Shown in pieces: positions 46,470 through 58,505 of a stretch of DNA of 64,000 nt. A model generated the notes under the pieces. The model made no database searches and was not told where the DNA came from. It saw only the letters and a list, made by a program, of their open reading frames with translations. Both the position numbers and the translations under genes were made by a program. The stretch spans positions 99,656,502-99,720,501 of the forward strand of contig OZ022501.1 of the NCBI GenBank assembly GCA_963989385.1, read 5' to 3'. The number at the start of each line of letters is the position of its first letter. Position 1 is the stretch's first letter. The stretch comes from Ctena decussata. Taxonomy: Eukaryota; Mollusca; Bivalvia; Lucinida; Lucinidae.

Positions 46470-47015
46470 TGGGGTGGTCGTGGTCGGGCGGTGGTGAGTG
46501 GTAACTTTCAGTGCCGGGGCGTGCTACTTATTTGGCTAACAGTAGGGCAGGGGCCTACTGTGCTTGAGATAGGTGCGGGTGGGGGTGTTTCACCATTTTT
46601 TCTCTCCTCTGTCATCTCTTCTTTCTCCCTCTCTCTCTGGAAGACGGCTCGATATAGACTGAAATACTGTCTCAAATACCTGTTAAAACCAAAACAACCC
46701 AACCAACCAAATTCTTTCTTTTTCGAGAGCCGTTTTTCAGTTTCATTAAGAAAATAATTGTCAGCGAACTCTACACTGTAAAACATTCCGTAGAATGGGT
46801 GTGGTCGTGGTCGGGCCATGGTGCCAGGTATCTTTCAGTGCCTGGGCGTCCTACTAATCTTGATAAAAGTATGGCAACAGCTTGCTGTGCTTGCAGTAGG
46901 AGCGAGTAGGGGTTGTTAGGACATTTTTCTCTTCCCCTCTTGGAGACAGCTAGATAGACTAAAATACTGTCTGAAAGAGCCGAGAAACCTAAAATAACCA
47001 ACCAACCAAAATTAA
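46470..47015 (+). repeat. Directly duplicated unit with AACCAACCAA tail
   Basis: Two copies (about 46475-46715 and 46797-47015) share GTGGTCGTGGTCGGGC, TCTTTCAGTGCC, AATACTGTCT and a tail of CCAACCAACCAAA. They could be two SINE insertions or one duplication; no pol III boxes are evident. Confidence 0.6.
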
Positions 47016-47185
47016 TTATATGTAACTAAAGAAATGCGTATTTAAAGTGAGCCCATTACACAATGAGATCGCTTGTGGTATTTAACAGTAAGGTACTATT
47101 ACGAACCTTTACGGTACGGGGCCGTGCAACTTTTGACCAAACGGAATAAACACAGTAATGTTTTACTTGCTTTGGCCGTGCATTA

Positions 47186-47186
<1 letters not shown>

Positions 47187-47221
<35 letters not shown>
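47187..47221 (+). repeat. (GT)n microsatellite
   Basis: About 17 uninterrupted TG dinucleotides. Confidence 0.95.
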
Positions 47222-47222
<1 letters not shown>

Positions 47223-47559
47223 GAGGGCGTGGGGGACTTATATTCCAAAAGTAAAAATCATTTACATGCTTATACGCAAAAATACTTTACCTCATTTAAT
47301 GGACAAGTCATTTATTTCCACGTAGAAGTGAGAGCGGGTGGCGGATACATTCAGAGGTGGGGATCGGAATTTTTATTTGGTTATCTATTGGGGTCAGAAA
47401 TCATTTAGCAATGGAGCAAGGGGCGGGGGTCATAAATTTTGTTAGGCATTATGGGGGCGTGGAAAGAGTCAGAATTCTTCCACCAGTCTCTCAGCTTCCG
47501 GGGGGCGCGGGGGGAGGCTACTACGCACCCCAGACCCCATTACCCTTACCTTACATTTT

Positions 47560-48590
47560 CAGATTAGTTCTATTCTTTTAAACTTGACTTCAAAACATTT
47601 GCAAAAAAATGCTTGCTTCAAGTCCTGAAAATAATATTTTCATTGATTTGCAATTGATCTTGAAATCATGCTAGTCAGTATTTAAAGACCACATTGCTCT
47701 ATCAGGGTGAAATTTTTATCATGAGGTATCGCTGCAAGCTTCTCAGTATAGTTTCGTCAGTGTTAATGAACGTGATAAATCAGCTTTTAAACAATTAAAA
47801 CATCATTGAGTTTCACATAAAAAGGGTTTGAAAACTTAGTTGGGTCATTTTAGTTGGCAACTAAAATGACCTACTTTCGATTTCATTAAGTTGAATAAAA
47901 TGGTAAAAATACAATCTACCTGTAGGCGTGGAGTCCTGATCACTATCCCGCTTATGTTTATATAGCATTGCTTGACAGGAAACCATGCAGAACAGGAAAT
48001 CTTAATTTATGGAGCGATTTGTTATTTTTCAAAAACATGTTTTCTCTACTTTTTGCCAGTTATATGAACTCATATATGCACATCAACCCACATTTTATTA
48101 CCAAACGTGAGTAACCGCCTTTTACAATCATTTGAGTTTAGACGTTTTTACCACTGATAGGACTATGGAGATTTTAATGCATGCGTTTGTCACATCAAAT
48201 CTCCAGGTGCCTGTCATCAACAAAACTGCTTTGACTTCTGGGAGCTGTAAAAATGAGAAAATGTTCATTGACTTTCATAGGTTTGATTGAGGTCAGTCTG
48301 ACATAAAATAGCAGACTCTGACCAACTGAGTCTGTTCATTGTGCACTCGCCCAGTGATTCCCGAGTCGCAGTCATGGCCTCAGAACTGGCTTCATGATGG
48401 TCACTTGCCCGCCCGTTCAGAAGCTGCATGTTTTGTTTTGTCTGACGGCAACTCTCGGCGTTTTATTCGAAAGAGTTCAACAATACTGTAAATACAATTT
48501 TCCATGTACAGAAAAAAATAATAAAAAACAAAATTAATTAAAAAATGCATAATTGCTCGTACTATAAACCACTTAATACTTGTGATTTTG
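47560..48590. other. Interior of the 5.5-kb element, nothing recognised
   Basis: AT-rich sequence without open frames of note. Confidence 0.35.
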
Positions 48591-49082
48591 GCTTCTAACG
48601 ATATTAGTTAATCTTAACGACACCCCTAACCCTGTCGTTTATCCAACGACACTGATAACGATTCTGAAACTAGCGACAGCGTTAACGACTGCTTCGAGAA
48701 TCGCGGAAAACGACTAACGATGCTCTAACGATATCGTTAACTGTAACGACAGCTTCGAGCACATAGGCCCAGCACTGTTGCCAGAAGGGAAGCCGTAAAT
48801 TTGCAGATACTGTGTTATCGCTACCAATGACTATGCCTGTTAATGGGCAGTATGCTATACCTATCCATGACAGCTAATGTTTTCAGCTTATCCACATGGA
48901 AATATGCCTGTATGATCAATACAGGTATTCAGTTAATACTTTGCATACACAATCTATTGTAATGAACTCTTCTAAAGGCCATGAAGATTTCTAATGGTCA
49001 ACTGTCAGATCAAATATTCTTCCAAAAAACTACTTCTCTTGATTTTAATTGAACTGTTGTGAATCTATCATGGCAACTAATA

Positions 49083-49250
49083 CAGTGGACCCTCTTTACA
49101 CAGCATTCAAATAGCAAAATTCTGTATGTCATTTTTATACAGAAGCAATTGCTTTATTGTTCAGAATATTTATTCTTTACAACAGCAAATTCAGTTTAAT
49201 GTCAAAATGTTTGGGAACAAAAGCTTTCATTGTAAAGAGGGTCAACTGCA
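49083..49250. mobile_element. Tc1/mariner-like MITE, second type
   Basis: Left end CAGTGGACCCTCTTTACA and right end TGTAAAGAGGGTCAACTG are inverted with one mismatch zone. TA precedes the left end; the right flank reads CATA. Non-coding, about 165 bp. Confidence 0.65.
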
Positions 49251-49299
49251 TACCTTAAAAATTTGTGACAGCATTCTGTATCACAGTTTTGCTGTGATT

Positions 49300-51176
49300 T
49301 TTGCTTTTCGGAGAAATTTTGCTTTTCGGAGAAATTGTGGGGGCATATTGGTTTGGGCCTGTCCGTCTGTCTGTCTGTCCTCTAACTCAAGAACCGTAAG
49401 AGCTAGGAGCTTGAAACTTTATACACATGATCAGTATGAAAAATAAGCGAACACTTTTTTTTTCTTTTTTCCGCGGGTCACTTATTTCAAGAGTTATGCC
49501 CCTTTTTCGACTTAGCCTGTGGAACCTTGTGAACAAAATATCTCAAGAACCCCTGATGCTAGGATCATGAGGTTTTGCAGGATGAGAATGCCCAAGGTGT
49601 AGATGACCTGATTAACTTTTGAAACAAATCCGTGAATTTTTGACCGAGTTATGCCCCTTTTTCGACTTAGTGCATTGTAAGCCTATGGAACCTTGTGAAC
49701 AAAATATCTCAAGAACCCCTGAAGCTAGGAGCATGATTTTTTGCAGGAAGATACTGCCTGTGGTATAGATGACCTGATTAACTTTTGGAAAAAATTCGTG
49801 AATTTTTGATCGAGTTATTCCCCTTTTTCGACTTAGTGCTTTGAGGCCTATGGTACAAAGGTACCCTTACATATAGTCAAGAACAATAAGAGCTAGGAAC
49901 TTGAAACTTTATACACATGATCAGTATGGAAAATAAGCAGACCCTTTTTTTTTATTTTTCCGCCGGCAATGTATTTCCAGAGTTATGCCCCTTTTTCGAC
50001 TTAGCCTGTGGAACCTTGTGAACAAAATATCTCAAGAACCCCTGATGCTAGGATCATGAGGCTTTGCAAGATGAGAATGCCCAAGGTGTAGATGACCTGA
50101 TTAACTTTTGAAACAAATTCGTGAAATTTTGACTGAGTTATGCCCCTTTTTCGACTTAGTGCATTGTAAGCCTATGGAACCTTGTGAACAAAATATCTCA
50201 AGAACCCCTGAAGCTAGGAGCATGATTTTTTGCAGGAAGATACTGCCTGTGGTGTAGATGACCTGATTAACTTTTGAAAAAAAAATTATGAATTTTTGAT
50301 CAAGTTATTCCCCTTTTTCGACTTAGTGCAATGAAGCCTATGGTACAAAGGTACCCTTACATATAGTCATGAACAATAAGAGCTAGGAACTTGAAACTTT
50401 ATACACATGATCAGTATGGAAAATAAGCAGACCCGTATTTTTTTATTTTTCCGCCGGCAATGTATTTCCAGACTTATGCCCCTTTTTCGACTTAGCCTAT
50501 GGAAACTTGTGAACAAAATATCTCAAGAACCCCTGATGCTAGGATCATGAGGTTTTGCAGGATGAGAATGCCCAAGGTGTAGATGACCTGATTAACTTTT
50601 GAAACAAATTCGTGAATTTTTGACAAAGTTATGCCCCTTTTGCGACTTAGTGCATTGTAAGCCTATGGAACCTTGTGAACAAAATATCTCAAGAACCCCT
50701 GATGTTAGGAGCATGATTTTTTGCAGGAAGATACTGCATCTGGTGTAGATGACCTGATTAACTTTTGAAAAGAAATCATGAATTTTTTATTGAGTTATGC
50801 CCCTTTTTCGACTTAGTGCATTGTAAGTCTATGGAACCTTGTGAACAAAATATCTCAAGAACACCTGATGCTAGGAGCATGATTTTATGCAGGAAGATAC
50901 TGCCTGTGGTGTAGATGACCTGATTAACTTTTGAAAATAATTTGTAAATTTTGGATTGAGTTATGCCCCTTTTTCAACTTAGTGCATTATTTGCCTATGG
51001 AAGCTTGTGAACAAAATATCTGGAGAACCCCTGATGCTAGGGTCATGATTTTTGCAGGTTGATATTGCCCAAGGTGTAGATGACCTGATTAACTTTCGAA
51101 AACAATTCGTAAATTTTTGACTGAGTTAAGCCCCTTTTTCGACATAGTGCATTGTAAGCCTATGGTACAAAGGTAC
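49300..51176 (+). repeat. Tandem-core repeat, family E, about 10 units
   Basis: After GGGGGCATATTGG and a CCGTCTGTCTGTCTG microsatellite come units of about 170 bp with ACAAAATATCTCAAGAACCC, GTAGATGACCTGATTAAC and TTATGCCCCTTTTTCGACTT. The start looks like the right arm of a 5' hairpin whose left arm has been replaced by a duplicated TTTTGCTTTTCGGAGAAATT. The 3' terminus is unclear. Confidence 0.8.
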
Positions 51177-51592
51177 AAGCATTATTGGATGAACCTTCTC
51201 TAGAGACAAGCATATGGTTTGGGGCATAGTGTTTCATAAACACATTTTCTAGTTTTATTATTGTTACTATTATTTTGAGAATACTGAATGGTTCTGAACC
51301 TCTGTCAGCAACAAACTGTTGCAGTAGTGGTAGACACACAGTAGGAAGTGCATGATATAATTTGAAATCAAGAATTACTTTAGACAAAATGGCTTTACAA
51401 GTTTTTCATGGAACTTTTGATGCTGACAACTTTATCTGGTATTTCATAATCTAGTACTTTGTCTACATGTAGTTCTGTTTGCATTGCCAGTTTGCCATGT
51501 CACTTATCATTTAGAGTTATAAGTGTTAGCATTTATAAGGTACTGGTACCTGCAGCCTGGGTTATTGGACAATTTTTTTTTCTAAATTTCAG
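51177..51592. other. Intron or upstream sequence of SMIM15
   Basis: Ends in a T-rich tract and TTTCAG at 51587-51592, a good splice acceptor 20 bases before the SMIM15 start codon. The non-coding first exon is not identified. Confidence 0.5.
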
Positions 51593-51612
51593 AGACCATC
51601 AACAGCAGAAGA

Positions 51613-51852
51613 ATGTGGCCATTTGACTCGGACTGGTTTAGGGACTATATGATGTACATAGTGAAATGGGCAGCAACAAATCCATGGGAGTTTATATATT
51701 ATGTTCTGCTTTGCTTATCTCCATTATTCTTCATTAGTGCCATATTGGCCTGGAATTTAGCCAAGCAGATTGAAGCAAAAGAGAAAGACAAGAAAAAGCA
51801 GTCAAAAAGAAATAAGAATATAGCAAAGGCCAGACGCCAAAAAGCAGATTAA
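51613..51852 (+). CDS. SMIM15: Small integral membrane protein 15
   Basis: A complete 79-residue ORF starting MWPFDSDWFRDYMMYIVKWA. Residues about 27-51 (WEFIYYVLLCLSPLFFISAI plus the following LAWNLA) form one membrane segment. A very basic tail follows with KQIEAKEKDKKK and NIAKARRQKAD, close to the mammalian SMIM15 pattern of WxLAKxIEAxEK then NIAKAKR. Mammalian SMIM15 is 74 residues and also has all its coding sequence in one exon. Its function is unknown; the family sits in membranes with the basic tail presumably cytosolic. ACCAATAAAGACC near 51955 offers a nearby poly(A) signal. No other coding exon is needed. Confidence 0.9.
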   Translation: MWPFDSDWFRDYMMYIVKWAATNPWEFIYYVLLCLSPLFFISAILAWNLAKQIEAKEKDKKKQSKRNKNIAKARRQKAD

Positions 51853-52183
51853 TTACATTATTTGAAATGGGACCAACATAGCAGTTAAAATGCCAGATAG
51901 TACCATATAGCAACTTTGAACAAAATGTATGCACAGACGAGTGTTCAACCAGACCAATAAAGACCATGTGCACAGAAAAAAGTGTTTTACTAGATAGTTT
52001 CATTATCAGTGTGCAGCTGCAGTTTTGTGATGTCAGAGCTCTTGAGCAGTCAAAACTATGAGTGTACTGTCTCCTCTTAAATCAGTTTCTTTTCTTCTCT
52101 CTCTGTAAAGAAAATATTGTTTGATCTCTTAATAACCACCCTGAACTGTTGATTTTATGGTCAGTAGGTAAACTTCCATGACT

Positions 52184-52420
52184 GAGGCGTGACACTACAA
52201 AACAAACAAAATGGCATATGCACCCAGCAAAGACTTACATCAGCCTTGGCATCCGCCCAGTCTGATCAGAGTCTTTGCTGCAGGCATGGAGCTAGTTTAG
52301 AGCCTTAGCTACCCATTAAGCACAAAGCGAAGACTTTAATCAGACTGGGTTAATGCCCATGCTGGTCTGAGTCTTTGCATTGCACAATGCCACTTTGTTG
52401 GTTTTATCATGCCACGGCTC
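52184..52420. mobile_element. Palindromic MITE, family M2 copy 1
   Basis: The left arm has GACACTACAAAACAAACAAA and the right TTGTTGGTTTTATCATGCC. Inner pairs are CAGTCTGATCAGAGTCTTTG and AAGACTTTAATCAGACTGGG. The foldback is about 235 bp. Other copies: 54570-54805, 56599-56821, and partial at 60700-60862. Confidence 0.8.
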
Positions 52421-52429
52421 AATTGTGAA

Positions 52430-53880
52430 AAATCTCTGCCATTTCATTCCTGCCTCTCAACTCAATGGGGGTCGAGTCTTTAGAGAAAGACTTTGCTCCT
52501 GTGGGAGCAAATTCTTTTCTTCAGGAATCAACCCCTTTTGGCATGGTTTCATCACCCATGGAAGCAAACAGAAATTCAGGAAATTTGTCTCCTTTTGTGA
52601 AAATGGTAGTAAACCATGAAGTTGTACCCACACATCTTACTGAAATCTGACAATATGTTTTTACTGGGGCAGAAGAAAGACAAAAAAATTGAGAGATGAT
52701 GAGTCTCCTGATAATCATTGGATTTGTCTTTGATTCTCCATAAGAAATGTGACACCTGTCCTCATTTGAACTGCCTTGCTAAATCAGGTCAGATGACAGG
52801 TTTTCATGGATATTACAAAAAAATTATCTTAGAAATCTCCAAAAATACCACCTTATCTGCAGCTGTCCAGAACTTTGGCATATTTGAACTAAGTAGTGGT
52901 ATGTCTGTGCATTGATATACATGTAGATGGGTCCTCTTTTATTGTCAGGGTAGTGCTTACTTTTGGCTTTGCCATGGATGAGTTTACCTTATATAATTTG
53001 GTAATAGTAAAATGCTGCTAACATTAAACATAGTCCACATATACAATAAGTATTATGTATGAAAATATGATGTGTATTTGTAAAAACAAGCACTTCCTAT
53101 TCTTCTGATTTCATGTGAACTTCCCACTTTTGCTGGTGATTGACAAGCCATTTACATGGTGGGGATCATATTTCCTTACATACTTTTTAAAAGGGAATCT
53201 TGGGGGAGAAAATTAAGTTGACTACTTATTTTTGATGTTTGTGTTTGCAATTTTATGAAATGAAAAGAGAATAAGCCTGAATACTTTTAAGACAATATTT
53301 GTGATTTTGTCATTTGATATGTAGGTTTCGTATTCAATCCTCCCCCGATATTTGAAACTGAAAGTAGGCCTTGGTGTTTCAGATCTCCGTGAATATTGTT
53401 GATGTTTCAATAGTGGAAGATCAAACACAAAAATATATAAAGTCTCAGTTAATGCAAGCAACAAGTACTCAGGAGCTCTGCACTAGATTCTATATATAAA
53501 ATACAGACATAAGAGACATCGTCTTGAAACTAACCTCAAAGGGCAATGTTTTACATTTTGTGTGACATGAAATGCAGAAAAATACATAGACCCTCTATCG
53601 GATCCTGAATTACAATATAAGCCCTGTCAGTGAAAGGAGATTTAACTATAAGTGTATGAACACAAATGTTTTATTTTGTGCACTGCTAAGAATATGGTGC
53701 ATCACATTCCTTTTGCTCAACTTGTGAAGGAGAATCAGTTTCCTGTTACATTTCAGCCAGCCACCGTTAAAAAGGATGTTCATGAAGACTTATATCAGCC
53801 TTTCAATCCTCAGTATGGTCTACCATATTTCTTCAGATACAAGAAGGGTTTTTTTGCCTTCAGAAACGGTCTGTAAAACC
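52430..53880. other. Downstream of SMIM15, nothing recognised
   Basis: Contains short dispersed-repeat words also seen at 10.9 kb (GGGAGCAAATTCTTT). No supported coding sequence. Confidence 0.35.
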
Positions 53881-53910
53881 TGGATTCATCTTAAAGATAG
53901 ATCTAGATGT

Positions 53911-54077
53911 TCAGGATTGTTTTGGTCTTATAAGATGGCTCTAGATTTTCAGGATTGTTTTGGTCTTATAAGATGGCTCTAGATTTTCAGGATTGTTTTG
54001 GGAGGGAAAATTTTTCTCCTCCAAAACATCCTGAAAAATCTAGATCCACCAGACATCCCCCCCCCCCCCCCCCCCCC
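53911..54077 (+). repeat. Tandem 44-bp repeat with adjoining hairpin and C-run
   Basis: About 2.5 copies of a unit with TTCAGGATTGTTTTGGTC and TATAAGATGGCTCTAGA, then GGAGGGAAAA and TTTTTCTCCTCC as a hairpin centre whose outer arms are CTAGATTTTCAGGAT and ATCCTGAAAAATCTAG. A C homopolymer follows at 54057-54077. Confidence 0.85.
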
Positions 54078-54569
54078 ACATGACTGGATATTTTGGGTCA
54101 TTCTAGAGAGGGGTTTTTATAGCCGAATAATTCTGGTAATCTTATTTCACACCACTTACACATTCGATCAGTCCTTTAGCTTTGTGACATGCAATAAATA
54201 TCCCTGATCTTGATAAATTGATAAAACTCAAGTCTGATATGAGTCTTCATACAGCAAACATCCTTTTTCTGGCTCTGTCTTGTATGTGTTCAAAGTGCCT
54301 GTGGAATAAAACTTGAACATTCTGTTATAGAGTTGTGAACACATTTTATGTGTTTTTAGAATTGTTGATTATTTTATTTCATTTTACATCTGTTCATCAG
54401 TTCTCGTTGTTTGGTCATCAGTGAGTTGTCAGTTAAGTAAAAGTTTTGTCTGTAAAACTGGAATTTTAGACTAGATTGAAAACATGAAATGAAAATAATT
54501 TCAATAGCAACTCAGTCTGCAGTTGTAACCATGGCATATCCATTTTATTCTTAAACCATTTTATTACAT

Positions 54570-54805
54570 GAGCCACGACACGAGAAAACCAACAATGTGG
54601 TTGTGCGCCCAGTGCAGACTCAGATCAGCCTGGGCATCCGCCCAGCCTGATCAGAGTCTTCGCTGTCCGCATGTAGGTAGCTTAGACCCTTAGCTATCCT
54701 TTAAGCCCTTGGCGAAGAGTCTGATCAGACTAGGTTGATGACCAGGCTGATCTGAGTCTGCACTGGGCGCACAACCACATTGTTGGTTTTCTCGTGTCGC
54801 GGCTC
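54570..54805. mobile_element. Palindromic MITE, family M2 copy 2 (best preserved)
   Basis: Ends GAGCCACGACACGAGAAAAC and GTTTTCTCGTGTCGCGGCTC are almost perfect inverses. The arms continue through ACCAACAATGTGGTTGTGCG and CCCAGTGCAGACTCAGATC. This is the least diverged copy in the window. Confidence 0.9.
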
Positions 54806-54829
54806 ACGTGTTTTCCAGGTAACTTTCAT

Positions 54830-55770
54830 AGGAAGCAACTCTGCCATTTTCGTTTTTGCCTTCATTCACAATGGAGGTAATTCAATAAGGGAAGAATTTG
54901 CCCCCTATGAGAAAATTCTTTAAAGACAGGGATGGTACTATATAAGGAGGATTAATTTCAACAGTGTCATTCTGTCTCTTGATCACATAGTGTCAACACC
55001 TCCAGTCAGCCAATAAAATGGTCATAACTGGTAATTCCGGTCCACTGATTGGTTGAATAAATTTTCACACCTTTACCTGTACAGGTAAGTCTGTGTGAGA
55101 TGGGAACCAGACCCCCCGGCAGAGAAGTCCTGTCTTTAAGAGCAGACCCTATTTTAGAAGGGCTTCATCATCCAAAGTAGCAAACAGGAAGTCACAAAAG
55201 TTGAACCCCAGTGTAACTATGGTGGAGAGACAAGGATATGTTCCCATACACTGAAATTATAAATGTTAACAACTAGCATCATGATCTAATGGATTTGAGC
55301 TAGTAGCTAGTAGCTGAAAAATAATCTTTCCCAAATGGCTGATACTCATTTAGGTCTGCAATTACACCCATACATTTATATGTAAACAGATTCAATCATA
55401 CCACTACTTCACAAATCTAGTATATTCTGAGAATGGTATTTTATAATATCCCTGCCAGTTTGATTATCAAACTGTCATGGAGACTTTAAGGTATATCTTA
55501 AACACTGCTTAAAAGGGGTCTACTCTTAAAGGGGACCAAAAGGAGCAAATTATTGCTTTGTAGAGTTGACCTTCATAGAGGAGGGAGGCAGAAATCAAAA
55601 TGCCAGAGTTGCTTCCCTTGAAAGTGTACCCAATCATATTAATAATATACTCATTATCGTGATTGGATGACATTGAAAAGATCTGTCAACACATTCACTG
55701 TATATGTTGAAGTAGCTAGCAGTACTGCTTGACAATCCCAAGTAAAGGTCTGTCTGTACATAGGAATCAT
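54830..55770. other. Intergenic, nothing recognised
   Basis: Contains dispersed-repeat words such as AGAGTTGACC and GGAGGGAGGCAGAAATC. No coding region. Confidence 0.35.
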
Positions 55771-55996
55771 CAGGGGCCGTATTCATAAAACGACTTAAGT
55801 GGTTGCTATGCTGTTGCTAAGGCTAAATTTCTTTGAAGGAGATTCCTACAACTATGAAATTTGCTCTGGAGGAACAGTCTTACAAAGACTGTTCCTCCAG
55901 AGCAAATTTCATAGTTGTAGGGAATCTCCTTTATAGATATTTAGCCTTAGCAACAGCATAGCAACCACTTAAGTCGTTTTATGAATACGGCCCCAG
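55771..55996. mobile_element. Palindromic MITE, family M1 copy 2 (best preserved)
   Basis: Starts CAGGGGCCGTATTCATAAAA and ends TTTTATGAATACGGCCCCAG. The arms include GACTTAAGTGGTTGCTATGC and CTGGAGGAACAGTCTT, with the loop at about 55880. CAG may be a 3-bp target duplication or part of the termini. Confidence 0.9.
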
Positions 55997-56320
55997 GTCT
56001 TTTTTATGTAACAAGTCTGTCACACATTTCAACCTCATTACCATATGTGCAAATAACTTTCAAAACTTTTTTTTATATGCAAATAAACTGTCTCTTTGTA
56101 TTGTTCAATATTTGCCATCTTGTCAGCACAGTAATGAGCTAAAATTCTAAACATCTAATCCATGTCTATATCATGTGTATTGGTCGGTATATACCATCTC
56201 AAATTTGGACAAGTTTATCTTTCACAGGATGCTGCAAAGATTGCATTGGAATACATACTTCAGACAAATCAGCATGTGGTTTGATTACTTATCTTCAGTC
56301 TAGTTGCAGAAAAAGTCACA

Positions 56321-56489
56321 TTTTTAGCTTGCCTGTACGAATGTACAGGAAGAGCTATTGCACTACCCCTGGCGTCAGTGTTGGTGTCGGCATTGGCAGT
56401 GGTAGCGGCGTTAGCAAAATGTTAAAGTTTTACGTTAAAGTTCAGGCGCTGTCAGGCGAGCTATCCTGTCCCGCTGACAGGTCTTGTTT
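56321..56489 (+). mobile_element. Minimal hairpin-ended repeat, family C (169 bp)
   Basis: TTTTT, hairpin AGCTTGCCTGTAC, GAAT, GTACAGGAAGAGCT, ATTGCACTACC, a short GGCGTC/GGTGTCGGC tract, then CAGGCGAGCT (inverse of the 5' arm), hairpin CCTGTC, CCGCT, GACAGG and TCTTGTTT. It has both termini but no tandem core. Confidence 0.85.
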
Positions 56490-56598
56490 ACAGCTTTATG
56501 TGTAAAACCTGTTGGTTCCAGAAGTTATATGCAATACAGACTTTGAAGCAGGTCGAGTCATTTTCATTGCTCAGATCTATGCATTAACATGTATAATT

Positions 56599-56821
56599 GG
56601 GCTGTGACATGACAAAACCAACAAAGTAGCATGTGTGCTTAGCTAAGACTCACATCAGCCTTAGCATCTGTCCAGTCTAATCAGAGTCTTTGCTGTCCAC
56701 ATGTAGTAGCTTTTAAGCACAAAGTGAAGACTGATCAGACTGGCTGGATGCCCAGGCTGATCTGAGTCTTTGCTGGTACATGTACAGATGCCACTCTGTT
56801 GGTTTTGTTGTGACGTGGCTC
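56599..56821. mobile_element. Palindromic MITE, family M2 copy 3
   Basis: Left arm GGCTGTGACATGACAAAACC; right arm GGTTTTGTTGTGACGTGGCT. The flank TTTCAGTCATTAATT also follows the partial copy at 60862, so the two share sequence beyond the MITE end. Confidence 0.8.
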
Positions 56822-57308
56822 AGTTTCAGTCATTAATTCATGATGAATTCCATTTAATACACATGTATCAATGTGCCACCGAGAATTTTAGTATGTATTA
56901 TATGTGAAATTAATGAATTATTATGTATATTTTGTTTGACAGAAGTTAAATAAATTTGTATGCAACATTTGGTTCAGTTGTCTATCTTGAAACCTGAAGG
57001 AGACTCAGCATGTAAAATCACACACACATGCATTAACACAGAGCTCCTAGTAAGAATGCAATTTGTTTCTCCTGATGGCTGTCATCATAATTGCCTCGCT
57101 GAGGTGTTGTACTGAGGTGCCACAGTGTATATGTTTTGAAGAATTATTGTCAAAATGAGGTGAGATAAACCTACTTTAATTTATACAGGATGCACTGGGG
57201 ATGATTTCTTGCTTATTATGTTAAAAATTGTCTTTTCATCTGATCACCAGTGATTAGCCACCGTTTGTTTTAAAGCATGACGCTGACTATTGCGTATCAG
57301 CTATGAAA

Positions 57309-57365
57309 CAAGAGGGCCATGATGACCTGAATGGTGCACCTGGGCTGCTTTGTATTTTTTCCCTC
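57309..57365 (-). repeat. Family B 3'-end relic
   Basis: ACAAGAGGGCCATGATGACC is the inverse of a family B 3' terminus. Only about 50 bases remain before other sequence takes over. Confidence 0.55.
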
Positions 57366-57367
57366 CA

Positions 57368-58282
57368 AAGGACTTCTTCGATTAAGGCGAGGATTTTCCC
57401 CATTAGACCGGCGCGACAGGTCCGAATTTTCAAAAGTATAAAGTGTGCAAATTTTTCTGAGCGGAGCTTCCACAAATATGTAAGGCGTATGAAATCAGAT
57501 CATTTGTGATTCAGACCCAAAGACATGGGGAGATATCCAGCCTGACCCTACCTACCCTTAATTCAAGGTTTTCGCATACCTCAATTTTTGAGGTAATAAA
57601 AATATTGAAATCAGTCATTCATTTCATACATTTTTGTCATAAATGCATGCTAAATACATGCATATCACAATACAAAGCAATGATTTTCTTCTTGTTACGC
57701 CTGACTGGCATTTAAACATGCAAAACCACAGTTATACTTCCGGTCAAAGCGGCCAAAAGAGAATGCTTCACTATAACTAAAAAGTACTTTCCCCCCCGTG
57801 ACCCAGCATTTCCTTCATGCAGCAGACTTATACGATGCAAGTACGCAATATATATGAGTGGGAAGCTGGGTCACGGGGGGGAACGATACTCAATAAGCCA
57901 AAGAAGAAGAATGGTCAACAGTAGCACTGTGATCTTCAAGGATTTTATTGTGTACCATGACCTTGAAATGAGGTCAAGGTCACATACATACAGTCAAAAG
58001 TATCCAGTGTTATCTGTTATGTAAGTAATGTAAGTCAAAAAAGGCTGAAATATATACAATAAATCATTATTTCAACGAACAGTTTGAGGAAAATTTACAA
58101 TTGATCTCAACAATAACGTCAACGTCAATGTATGTTTAACGTACTTTACATAGACACAAACACTTGAAAATTCATTTTCCATGCAAGTTACAAGTCATAG
58201 TCATAAATGCAAAGCAAAAGTCAGTGATCCGTATAACTTTTAAATCATGGGGAAAATTCACGCCTTAATCGAAGAAGTCCTT
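57368..58282. mobile_element. 0.9-kb inverted-repeat element
   Basis: Ends AAGGACTTCTTCGATTAAGG and CCTTAATCGAAGAAGTCCTT are perfect inverses; the repeat extends with few mismatches through TTTTCCCCAT to about 35 bp. Inside is a hairpin with arms CCCCCCGTGACCCAGC and GCTGGGTCACGGGGGG (57791-57882). Non-coding. Confidence 0.75.
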
Positions 58283-58505
58283 AACCTTCCCAAGTAAAAC
58301 TGTTATTATCAGACCAGAACAATGACTAAATTAGCTGTCTCAAAATTATCAGTCAAATCAGTACGGGAAAAGAATTATTCGATTGATTTTGCTATACAAG
58401 GTTAATGATTTTTATTATTATGTAATCAAGAGGCTTAGGTGCATGATTCAGAACCATATTGTCATGACAGCCATCTAGCAACTGCTGAAGCTTTCTAATG
58501 GTGGC

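Larger units (their letters stand above)
43240..48772. mobile_element. 5.5-kb non-autonomous element with inverted termini
   Basis: The left end CTGGGCCTATGTGCTCGAA and right end TTCGAGCACATAGGCCCAG are perfect inverses. Inside each end lie 150-190 bp of clustered TTAACGA words and the palindrome AACGATATCGTT. No transposase is readable. The interior carries a family C element, a family F repeat, a duplicated unit and a GT microsatellite. No clear target duplication was found. Class uncertain. Confidence 0.75.
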
